A stretch of 61,435 bases of DNA, taken from positions 1 to 61,435 of the forward strand of contig JAFPYI010000027.1 of assembly GCA_017412245.1 (NCBI GenBank). The letters are read 5' to 3'. The notes under the pieces were generated by a model. The model saw only the letters and a list, made by a program, of their open reading frames with translations, made no database searches and was not told where the DNA came from. Positions 8,253 through 15,835 of this stretch are shown here, piece after piece. Each line of letters starts with the position of its first letter. The stretch's first letter is position 1. The position numbers and the translations under genes were made by a program. This stretch comes from Paludibacteraceae bacterium. GTDB taxonomy: Bacteria; Bacteroidota; Bacteroidia; Bacteroidales; Paludibacteraceae.

Positions 8253-9614
8253 TCAACGACGAGTTGAACCGGAAGACGAAGATGAGGATGAAGTGCGTGT
8301 GCTCGTCGAACTACTGGAACTACCCGAACGAGTGCTGGTAGAACGAGTGCTACTTCCACTATTAGTTGAGCGAGAACTATTATTATCCGTACGTTTTACC
8401 GTGGTAGTACGACCTGACGCATCTGTCGTCTTAATCGTCGTACGAGAAGTTCCGCTCTTGTTAACACGTGATTCGATAGATGTCGATGGTTGACGAGTTG
8501 TACTCGAAGTCGAAGACGGTTGACGAGTAGTAGAACTGCTGCTCGAAGTCGAAGACGGTTGACGAGTAGCGCTTGTGCTCGTTGTCGAAGACGGTTGACG
8601 AGTGGTAGTCGAAGTCGAAGACGGCTGACGAGTAGTAGTTGTGGTTGTCGAAGCCGGCTGACGAGTAGTAGAACTGCTGCTCGAACTTACACGTTCGGTT
8701 GTTCCGGATGTAGAACCGGTACGAGTACTTTGACGCTGAGTCTCTGTGCGCAACTCACCTGCATTACGTACTGTCACTCCTGAACCATTAGCTGTTAATG
8801 TATGTGTCACACGTTGATCAAACGATCCATTCGGATTTTGGTCTTGATAGTCATGACGTGTATTAGGTTGAGTCATGCTACCGTAACCGTTATAGAACGG
8901 ATGTGACGGATAATCGCAGTGGTGGCAATAATGGTGGTTATGCATATATGTTTGCACATAAGCCTGATAATGAGTCAAGTAGATGGGTTTCGGTCTGGTG
9001 TAATAACCCGGCCAATATCCGTAATAATAAGGTGATAACCATGGATTATATACAGGACGACCAAATACATCCCACAATGGCGGACGTCTTACAAAAGTAG
9101 GACGAACGATGTAATTGTAACCATATAAATAACGATCACCGATAACCTCTACATACAGCACATCCGGACGACGCTCTGCAAGCAGAGTGGCTATATCCTG
9201 AAATACATTCGGAGCTAAACAAGCTTGAATCAAAAATGCATGATAACTGCCTTGACGAGTCTCAAGTACACGCAGGTAATCAATATAACCATCGCGGTTG
9301 AGGTCAAGGTTATTAATCATATACTTACTCGAGTTAAGCAGTTGCTCAAACTCTTGCACAGTGCGAGCCTCAGCAAAAGCAGCTGCTACTGCTTGCAAAT
9401 CCAAATAGAACGAGATGTCCTCGTTAAAAGAGTTAACGGTAATCGTCTGCACCGTTGTTACTTTCGGCGAAGGAGTTGTTACCGTCGTTGTGTAAACCGT
9501 TTGAACAGGAGCTACCGGTTCTGCTGTAGGTGCTACGGTCCAAATACGTGTCCAACAACCACTCAGTACGAATGGGAGAATAGCTAATGATAATAAACGA
9601 AAACTTGTCTTCAT
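8253..9614 (-). CDS. Lipoprotein with EF-hand-like loop and long Ser/Thr-rich tail
   Basis: The 453-residue protein begins with a lipoprotein signal (lipobox LSGC, Cys19). Around residues 100-112 lies DLNRDGYIDYLRV, a calcium-loop-like sequence. A Tyr/His/Pro-rich stretch follows (about 180-245, with HNHHYCHHC as a possible metal site). The last 170 residues are almost only Ser, Thr, Arg, Gln and Pro, built from degenerate repeats of a TTRQPSST-type unit; the DNA there is repetitive as well. The tail is probably exposed and may be O-glycosylated. I do not recognise a named family for the whole protein. infB ends 19 bases upstream. Confidence 0.75.
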   Translation of the reverse strand: MKTSFRLLSLAILPFVLSGCWTRIWTVAPTAEPVAPVQTVYTTTVTTPSPKVTTVQTITVNSFNEDISFYLDLQAVAAAFAEARTVQEFEQLLNSSKYMINNLDLNRDGYIDYLRVLETRQGSYHAFLIQACLAPNVFQDIATLLAERRPDVLYVEVIGDRYLYGYNYIVRPTFVRRPPLWDVFGRPVYNPWLSPYYYGYWPGYYTRPKPIYLTHYQAYVQTYMHNHHYCHHCDYPSHPFYNGYGSMTQPNTRHDYQDQNPNGSFDQRVTHTLTANGSGVTVRNAGELRTETQRQSTRTGSTSGTTERVSSSSSSTTRQPASTTTTTTRQPSSTSTTTRQPSSTTSTSATRQPSSTSSSSSTTRQPSSTSSTTRQPSTSIESRVNKSGTSRTTIKTTDASGRTTTVKRTDNNSSRSTNSGSSTRSTSTRSGSSSSSTSTRTSSSSSSSGSTRR

Positions 9615-9633
9615 AATTGTAAAATTTGGAGAT

Positions 9634-12336
9634 TTATAATGTTTTTGCTACTTCTATTTCCTCAAACGATTCGAGTATATCACCTGCTTGCAGGTCATCG
9701 TATGCTTTCAAACTCAAACCGCATTCTGTATTCACACCGGCTTCTTTGATATCATCTTTGACGTGTTTCAACGAAGCCAAATCGGCTGTCTTGATGACGA
9801 TACCGTCACGGATGACACGAACTTTATTGCCGCGTTTAATCTTGCCCTCACGAACAATACATCCGGCAATAGTTCCTACCTTGGAGATATGGAAGGTCTG
9901 CAATACTTCGAGTGTTGCAGTGACTTCTTCTTTCACCTCAGGTGACAACATACCGGCCATAGCGTCTTTCAACTCATTGATAGCATCGTAGATAATTGAG
10001 TAGATGCGAATATCCACTTCTTCTGCTTCGGCCATCTTGCGTGCTGTTCCTGTCGGACGCACGTTAAAGCCGACAATCATTGCATCGGAAGCTGCAGCAA
10101 GCATTACATCGCTATCGCTGATGGCACCAACGGCACCGTGAATGACATTAACTTGAATATTCTCTGTTGACAGTTTGATGAGCGAGTCCTTAATAGCTTC
10201 TACAGAACCATCCACATCCGCCTTCACAATCACATTCAGTTCCTTGAAATCGCCAATTGCCATACGACGACCGATCTCTTCCAAACCAATATGTTTCTTC
10301 GTGCGGATTGACTGCTCACGTTGCAACTGTTCACGCTTGTTGGCTATCTCACGAGCTTCTTGTTCCGAAGTCAGCACATTGAACTCATCACCGGCTTGCG
10401 GAGCTCCGTTAAGACCCAAAATTGAACAAGGTTCACCCGGACGAACTTCTGTAATCTTCTGGCCGCGTTCGTTGAACATGGCCTTGATACGACCATGATA
10501 CGTTCCCGCAAGAACAATATCACCCATATGCAAAGTTCCGTCTTGCACAAGCAGTGTTGCTACATAGCCACGACCTTTGTCAAGCGAAGATTCAATAACC
10601 GAACCTTTGGCACGACGTTTCGGATTGGCTTTCAAATCAAGCAATTCTGCCTCCAACAGCACTTTCTCCAACAACTCGTAAACACCATCACCTTTCTTTG
10701 CGGAAATCTCTTGGCATTGATATTTACCGCCCCAATCCTCTACGAGGATATTCATGTTCGATAACTGTTCACGAATCTTGTCAGGATTAGCACCCGGTTT
10801 ATCCACTTTGTTGATAGCAAAAACCATCGGCACACCTGCTGCTTGCGCGTGGTTGATTGCCTCGATGGTCTGAGGCATCACCGCATCATCGGCTGCAATA
10901 ATGATAATTGCAATATCTGTTACTTTCGCTCCACGAGCACGCATGGCCGTAAATGCCGCGTGACCCGGAGTATCGAGGAATGTGATGTGTTGACCGTTCT
11001 TCAACTTCACATTATAAGCACCGATATGCTGCGTAATTCCACCGGCCTCTCCGGCAATCACATTCGCATTACGAATATGGTCCAGAAGTGAAGTCTTACC
11101 GTGGTCAACGTGACCCATCACAGTAATAATCGGACAGCGAGACTCGATATCTTCATCGTTAATCACCTCATCGGCATTAATCTCTTCTGCCACGTGCGCA
11201 GCCACGTATTCTGTCTTGAAACCGAACTCTTCTGCTACCAGATTGATGGTCTCTGCATCCAAACGCTGGTTGATAGAAACGAACAGACCAAGCGACATAC
11301 AGGTACCGATGATTTTATTCACAGGCACATTCATCATGTTCGCCAAGTCGTTGGCAGTCACAAATTCTGTCAGTTTAAGAATCTTTGACTGCTCTTCAGC
11401 CTCCATTACCTCCAATTCATGTTTCTCACGTTCTTGCTCACGGCGTTCACGTTTATATTTGGCTGCATTACTCTTGCCTTTAGGCTGTTGCAGACGGCTC
11501 AGAGTCTCTTTCAATGCGCGTTCTACCTCTTCTTGAGTAGCCTCACGAGGTTGAATTTTCTTGCCTTTGTTGTTCTTACCCGTCTGATTACGTTTGTCGT
11601 TCGGATCTACTTTCGCAGCTCCGCCTTTGATACGCTCACGTTTGCGTTTCTCGGCTGCAGCTTGTTGCTGTGCCTGCTGAGCTGCTTGACGTTCCTCACG
11701 TTCTTTGCGTTTCTGCTCTTTAGTCTTCTTGGCCGGACGTGTAGAAGTATCTATGGAATCCAAGTCAATCTTACCAACCACTTTCGGAGTGGTCTTCAGA
11801 GCAGGCTTGCCTAAAGAGAAAATTTCTCTTTTCTCTTCTTCTGCAAGCTCTTCAACCGGCATTTCTTCGGCTGCTTTTTGCGCTTTCTTTGCTGCTTGCT
11901 CGGCTTGCAATCGTTCTGCTTCTGCCTTTGCCTCTTCGGCTGCTTTACGAGCCGCCTCTGCCTCTGCTTTTGCTTTCTCGGCTTCCTCTAATGCCTTACG
12001 AGCGGCTTCGGCCTTGGCTTTCTTTTCCGCATCAAGATCAATCTTTCCAACCACTTTTGGTTGAGGCACATTGGTCTCAATATGCTCCGGCTCGGCTTTC
12101 TCCACCTTCAAAGAAGGTGCAGCTATGCGCTCTTGACGCTCGGCCGCTTGACGGTCGGCCTCTAATTTCATAGCCATATCTTTATTGAACTCTTTCGCCA
12201 ATAGCAGATAGAGGTCATCATCGATACGGACGTTAGGGTCTGATTCGATGGCACGGCCATGTTTCGCGCAGAACTCGGTCAGAGTCGACATACCGATATT
12301 CAATTCCTTACAAGCTTTTATTAGTTTTATCGCCAT
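9634..12336 (-). CDS. infB: Translation initiation factor IF-2
   Basis: This is a 900-residue IF-2. It has an N-terminal IF2_N domain ([18 protein letters not shown]), a long charged Ala/Glu/Lys coiled region (about 60-290) in which KVVGKIDLD recurs twice, a second IF2_N-like domain, then the GTPase: [12 protein letters not shown] (G1), DTPGHAAF (G3) and NKVDKP (G4). The EF-Tu-like domain II and the C1/C2 domains that bind fMet-tRNA follow. It positions initiator tRNA on the 30S subunit. The order rimP-nusA-infB is the classic translation/transcription operon. Confidence 0.98.
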   Translation of the reverse strand: MAIKLIKACKELNIGMSTLTEFCAKHGRAIESDPNVRIDDDLYLLLAKEFNKDMAMKLEADRQAAERQERIAAPSLKVEKAEPEHIETNVPQPKVVGKIDLDAEKKAKAEAARKALEEAEKAKAEAEAARKAAEEAKAEAERLQAEQAAKKAQKAAEEMPVEELAEEEKREIFSLGKPALKTTPKVVGKIDLDSIDTSTRPAKKTKEQKRKEREERQAAQQAQQQAAAEKRKRERIKGGAAKVDPNDKRNQTGKNNKGKKIQPREATQEEVERALKETLSRLQQPKGKSNAAKYKRERREQEREKHELEVMEAEEQSKILKLTEFVTANDLANMMNVPVNKIIGTCMSLGLFVSINQRLDAETINLVAEEFGFKTEYVAAHVAEEINADEVINDEDIESRCPIITVMGHVDHGKTSLLDHIRNANVIAGEAGGITQHIGAYNVKLKNGQHITFLDTPGHAAFTAMRARGAKVTDIAIIIIAADDAVMPQTIEAINHAQAAGVPMVFAINKVDKPGANPDKIREQLSNMNILVEDWGGKYQCQEISAKKGDGVYELLEKVLLEAELLDLKANPKRRAKGSVIESSLDKGRGYVATLLVQDGTLHMGDIVLAGTYHGRIKAMFNERGQKITEVRPGEPCSILGLNGAPQAGDEFNVLTSEQEAREIANKREQLQREQSIRTKKHIGLEEIGRRMAIGDFKELNVIVKADVDGSVEAIKDSLIKLSTENIQVNVIHGAVGAISDSDVMLAAASDAMIVGFNVRPTGTARKMAEAEEVDIRIYSIIYDAINELKDAMAGMLSPEVKEEVTATLEVLQTFHISKVGTIAGCIVREGKIKRGNKVRVIRDGIVIKTADLASLKHVKDDIKEAGVNTECGLSLKAYDDLQAGDILESFEEIEVAKTL

Positions 12337-12406
12337 ATAGTATTGTTTTCTGGGTTAATACTTTGGTTTAACTCCTTCCAAAGGAAGGCTTCGGGACACA
12401 CCCGGA

Positions 12407-13657
12407 TTATTCGAACTCTGCCGCTAAGATTCGGAGAACGTCATCTATCGTCTCTTCTTCCAAATCGGTCTGTTTGAGCAACTCTTCTTTACTCTTGCTC
12501 AATACATCTTTTGCGGTATCCAAACCGATAGCTTTCAGAGCGTCCAGTACCCATTGATCGATCTCGTCGTTGAATTCGTCCAAGTAGATATCATCCAAAT
12601 CTTGGTCGTCCATTTCACGATATACATCAATTTGATAACCGGTCAGCATACTTGCCAGTTTGATATTGAATCCGCCCTTACCGATGGCCAAAGATACCTC
12701 ATCGGGCTTCAGATAAACACGGGCAGTCTTGTTCTCCTCATCCAATTCCATCGACGAAATCTTAGCTGGAGACAAAGCGCGTTGGATGAACAGATTCGGG
12801 TTCTTCGAGTAGTTGATCACATCGATATTCTCGTTGCGCAACTCACGAACGATACCGTGAATACGTGCACCTTTAACACCCACACAAGCTCCCACTGGAT
12901 CAATACGGTCGTCAAATGTCTCAACGGCTACTTTAGCGCGCTCACCCGGAATACGGGCAATATTCTTAATAGCTATCAGACCTTCCTTCACTTCCGGCAC
13001 CTCTTGCTCGAAAAGGCGTTGAAGGAACAACGGGCTGGTACGACTCAGAACGATTCTCGGGTTCTGGTTTTTGTTGTCCACTTGTACAACTACCGCACGA
13101 ACCATCTCGCCTTTGCGGTAGAAATCAGTCGGAATCTGATTCTGTTTCGGCAGGTACAACTCATTACCTTCCTCGTCCAACAGAAGCATCTCTTTCTTCC
13201 AAACTTGATATAACTCACCTGTCACTACTTGACCGAGCATATCGGAGTATTTCAAATACAGATTCTCTTTCTGCAACTCTAAAATCTTCGATGCCAAGGT
13301 CTGACGGAGATTCAGTATCATACGACGACCGAAACTGCTGAAATCAACTTTATCGGTTATCTCCTCACCTACTTCTGCCTCGTCATCCAATGCACGAGCG
13401 TCACTCAGAGAAATCTGAGTCTCAGGATTAGCCACGTCGTCATCTTCCATCACTAAACGGTTACGATAGATCTCCAAATCGCCCTTGTCAGGGTTGATAA
13501 TCACATCGTAGTTCGCGTCCGAACCATACATCTTCGCAATCACATTGCGGAACGAATCTTCCAACACATTAATAAGTGTCTGCTTGTCGATTTTCTTAAA
13601 ATCTTTAAATTCAGAAAAAATGTCAATCAGGTTGATTGATTCTTGTTTTTTTGCCAT
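12407..13657 (-). CDS. nusA: Transcription termination/antitermination factor NusA
   Basis: The 416-residue protein has the NusA N-terminal RNA-polymerase-binding domain (about 1-130), an S1 RNA-binding domain (GQVVTGELYQVWKKE onward) and KH domains with the ARIPGERAKVAVETFD, DPVGACVGVKGARI and SLAIGKGGFNIKLAS motifs. The short acidic C-terminus follows. It binds RNA polymerase and nascent RNA to modulate pausing and termination. It starts 8 bases after rimP and lies 70 bases ahead of infB. Confidence 0.97.
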   Translation of the reverse strand: MAKKQESINLIDIFSEFKDFKKIDKQTLINVLEDSFRNVIAKMYGSDANYDVIINPDKGDLEIYRNRLVMEDDDVANPETQISLSDARALDDEAEVGEEITDKVDFSSFGRRMILNLRQTLASKILELQKENLYLKYSDMLGQVVTGELYQVWKKEMLLLDEEGNELYLPKQNQIPTDFYRKGEMVRAVVVQVDNKNQNPRIVLSRTSPLFLQRLFEQEVPEVKEGLIAIKNIARIPGERAKVAVETFDDRIDPVGACVGVKGARIHGIVRELRNENIDVINYSKNPNLFIQRALSPAKISSMELDEENKTARVYLKPDEVSLAIGKGGFNIKLASMLTGYQIDVYREMDDQDLDDIYLDEFNDEIDQWVLDALKAIGLDTAKDVLSKSKEELLKQTDLEEETIDDVLRILAAEFE

Positions 13658-13665
13658 TTGTCTAT

Positions 13666-14157
13666 TTAGAATTTTAAATCATATTTCACATATTTCGGTT
13701 CGTCATACTTCCATGTATGGGTGACGATTTGTTTCTCTTTGCGTTTCTTGCCTTCCACTTCCACTTTCTCTTCTACATCTACGCTGAATGTCTCTTCATC
13801 TACGCTCACAAGTTGACCGTAAATCTTCTTTCCGTTCACCAACATTTCAACATCATGACCGAGATTCTTCTCGTACTGCAACTTTGTCTTGAACGGAGCT
13901 GTCAAACTCACACTTCCTACTTCCAGAGAATAATTATTTTCTCCCTTCCCTTCAGGGAGGGGCTGGGGGTAGGCCCCATCCAATTTCTCCACAAGATATC
14001 TGTTCAACTCCGCGCAGAATTCTACATCCACGCCCGCAAGTCTGTCTATTTCAACCAATATATCATTCCCGCTGGACACTTCTAAAGTAACCAATTCATA
14101 ATCCGTGCCAAACAGCTTCTCTTGAATGATTTTTTCGATTTCTTTCTTGTCTATCAT
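13666..14157 (-). CDS. rimP: Ribosome maturation factor RimP with an inserted repeat-encoded peptide
   Basis: The 163-residue protein carries the RimP landmarks: an N-terminal alpha/beta domain with LAGVDVEFCAELNRYL, the SVSLTAPFK segment (normally SPGLdRPL/f) and the SH3-like C-terminal domain. It helps late 30S assembly. The stretch YPQPLPEGKGENNY comes from a G-rich palindromic element inserted at 13941-13975, in opposite orientation to those in aroA, inside the link before the SVSL segment. First gene of the rimP-nusA-infB operon; a canonical promoter lies about 115 bases upstream. Confidence 0.9.
   Translation of the reverse strand: MIDKKEIEKIIQEKLFGTDYELVTLEVSSGNDILVEIDRLAGVDVEFCAELNRYLVEKLDGAYPQPLPEGKGENNYSLEVGSVSLTAPFKTKLQYEKNLGHDVEMLVNGKKIYGQLVSVDEETFSVDVEEKVEVEGKKRKEKQIVTHTWKYDEPKYVKYDLKF
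13941..13975. repeat. G-rich palindromic element, copy 5 (inside rimP, inverted)
   Basis: The plus strand reads CTCCCTTCCCTTCAGGGAGG then GGCTGGGGGTAGGCC. This is the same element as in aroA but on the opposite strand relative to its host gene, so it is translated as PQPLPEGKG. Confidence 0.8.
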
Positions 14158-14232
14158 AGCCTACTCTCCAAATATTATTGCATACTATTACTTCTCAAAC
14201 TACCACTTCATCACCCCTTATTCTCAACGCGA

Positions 14233-14256
14233 GAGGGAACCTTTTCGGGTCCCCTC
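14233..14256 (-). promoter_or_regulatory. Hairpin in the rimP operon leader
   Basis: GAGGGGACC and GGTTCCCTC (minus strand) form a 9-bp stem with a CGAAAA loop, between the promoter and the rimP start. It has no downstream T-run, so it is a leader structure rather than a simple terminator. Confidence 0.45.
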
Positions 14257-14269
14257 ACTCATTTCACGC

Positions 14270-14359
14270 TGCAAAATTACTACAAAAGTTTGACATATGC
14301 AAGTTTTTGAGCAAAAAAATTAAATTTATTTAAGTTTTTGGTATGAAAACGCGCATATG
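14270..14359 (-). repeat. Promoter module, copy 1 (rimP operon)
   Basis: About 90 bp nearly identical to 15448-15538, in the same orientation. It contains the rimP promoter and the A/T-rich region upstream of it. Confidence 0.9.
14272..14302 (-). promoter_or_regulatory. Promoter of rimP-nusA-infB
   Basis: The minus strand has a TTG -33 element, a 20-bp spacer and TAATTTTG as the -7 element, matching the Bacteroidetes primary sigma consensus TTTG/TAnnTTTG. Confidence 0.8.
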
Positions 14360-14402
14360 AGCACGAACGTGCGACCGTAATTTCGCGCGAATGCACTACT
14401 TA

Positions 14403-15347
14403 TTACTCTACTACCAAATTTCCTAATGTATATCCCTGATAGCGGATAGGAACTTCCATACCATGGTAAACTGTAACAGTATGTTTGTCAAATACTCTCC
14501 ACACACTGGATGCTGTCTCGCCGATGGTAATCACTTCTTCTACATGACCCGGTAAAGCAACCAATGTAGAGGTAAGGTCCTTTGTCTCAAAATATAATTG
14601 TCTCGAATCACCAATAGTAAAGGTTGTTCCGGCAGGAGCAGCCGTGTAAACAGTGGTCTTACCGGACACTTCTTTGGTACGGATTACATCTTTCTCCTCT
14701 GTATACAAAGCAGCACCTATTGCCACCATATCTTTGGTTGCCACATTACTACCAAGCAGGATACCTACATTATCTCCGGCCTGCGCCTGATCAAGCGTCT
14801 TATGGAACATCTCTATTCCTTCAACTGTACTCTTAATAACACCCAAACTGTCTGGCAGATTGGCAATATAGACAGACTGCCCTGTAAATACTTTATCCTT
14901 TAGCACTGTACCGGTCACTACTATTCCACGATCCGCAACATTAAATACGTCTTCCACATACATTAAGAAATCACTTCCCACATTTACGGTTATCTTGATA
15001 TTCGGAGCTACTTTTGACGACGCCCAAGCTTCCAACTCTTCATTTGGAGTGGCGGTAATTGTGGTCTTACCAAAACCAACTGCACTTATCGCATCATCTA
15101 CAAAAGATAAAATACTTTTGTCGGCTATCTTGATCTCATAATCCTCCCACACAGCTTTGTACGGCTGTAAAGCAGACAGGGTATCAAGTTTCACCATGTC
15201 CCCTCTATTCATGTCAAAACTCAATTTGATTTCCTTGCGAGTATCGTCATCCGGATCATCCGGTTTGTTCTTCTTCTCACAAGAAATCATCATAAAACTC
15301 AGTAATGAAACGCTCATTAGAGCTACTAAAAACTTACTTGCTTTCAT
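14403..15347 (-). CDS. Lipoprotein carrying EF-Tu-like domains II and III without a GTPase domain
   Basis: The 314-residue protein has a lipoprotein signal (lipobox ending at Cys23) and an Asp-rich linker. A bacterial Ig-like region follows (about 38-123, ending FGKTTITATPNEE). Residues about 127-221 match EF-Tu domain II: FLMYVEDVF, RGIVVTGTV, VEGIEMFHKTLDQAQAGDNV and GILL, against [36 protein letters not shown] and GLLL in EF-Tu. Residues about 222-314 match domain III (RQLYFETKDLTSTLVALPG, TVTVYHGMEVPIRY, TLGNLVV). No G-domain or P-loop is present. Known: these barrels bind tRNA/EF-Ts in EF-Tu. Inferred: an envelope-anchored repurposed elongation-factor module. It shares a duplicated promoter with the downstream rimP operon. 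Confidence 0.85.
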   Translation of the reverse strand: MKASKFLVALMSVSLLSFMMISCEKKNKPDDPDDDTRKEIKLSFDMNRGDMVKLDTLSALQPYKAVWEDYEIKIADKSILSFVDDAISAVGFGKTTITATPNEELEAWASSKVAPNIKITVNVGSDFLMYVEDVFNVADRGIVVTGTVLKDKVFTGQSVYIANLPDSLGVIKSTVEGIEMFHKTLDQAQAGDNVGILLGSNVATKDMVAIGAALYTEEKDVIRTKEVSGKTTVYTAAPAGTTFTIGDSRQLYFETKDLTSTLVALPGHVEEVITIGETASSVWRVFDKHTVTVYHGMEVPIRYQGYTLGNLVVE

Positions 15348-15447
15348 ATCTTTATTATTTTTTTAAATTAAATAAATTGTACTCAATCGATTTCATAAAA
15401 AAACACTCACGCTCCACAAAATTTCACACCCCAACACACATTTGCGT

Positions 15448-15538
15448 TGCAAAATTACTACAAAAGTTTGACATATGCAAGTTTTTTGACAAAAAATTAA
15501 ACTTATTTAAATTTTTAGGCATAAAAGCGCGCATATGA
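15448..15538 (-). repeat. Promoter module, copy 2 (EF-Tu-domain lipoprotein)
   Basis: Direct-repeat partner of 14270-14359, with a few substitutions and single-base indels in 90 bp. It carries the lipoprotein promoter. Confidence 0.9.
15450..15480 (-). promoter_or_regulatory. Promoter of the EF-Tu-domain lipoprotein
   Basis: TTG, a 20-bp spacer and TAATTTTG on the minus strand; base for base the same core as the rimP promoter. Confidence 0.8.
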
Positions 15539-15588
15539 CCTTTCTATACTCTTCTCAAACCGATTAGATATCCTTTACGTGGTTCTTC

Positions 15589-15629
15589 CGTAGGATTACC
15601 GTAGAATACCCGTAGGATTACCGTAAGAT
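15589..15629. repeat. 11-bp tandem array between divergent promoters
   Basis: Units CGTAGGATTAC, CGTAGAATACC, CGTAGGATTAC and a partial CGTAAGAT follow each other with an 11-bp period. The array lies between the lipoprotein promoter (minus) and the mfd promoter (plus). Confidence 0.85.
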
Positions 15630-15773
15630 AAAACGCCATTTTTGCAAATTACCTCTTTATACTGTATATATACATAGTATATATACACTTTTTGTGCTTC
15701 AAATCCGAAAATCATAAGCAACATCCCCTTGTGGTAACTTTTACCAAAAAAGTTACGAAAAATGGCACTCGTA

Positions 15774-15805
15774 TTTGCGTATATCATTTTTTTTTAGTAC
15801 CTTTG
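15774..15805 (+). promoter_or_regulatory. Promoter of mfd
   Basis: TTTG (15774), a 20-bp spacer and TACCTTTG (15798-15805). The expected start of transcription near 15813 excludes ATG codons further upstream and supports the GTG at 15836 as the mfd start. Confidence 0.85.
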
Positions 15806-15835
15806 CGCCCGATTTTAATTTGCGGTAATAGGCAC

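Noticed and set aside
8200-8783. Arg/Ser/Thr-rich plus-strand frames opposite the lipoprotein tail
   Set aside because: They are by-products of the low-complexity repeat DNA that codes on the minus strand.
15692-15835. Upstream ATG for mfd
   Set aside because: It lies before the mapped-by-motif promoter, so it could not be transcribed from it; the GTG at 15836 fits the family start.
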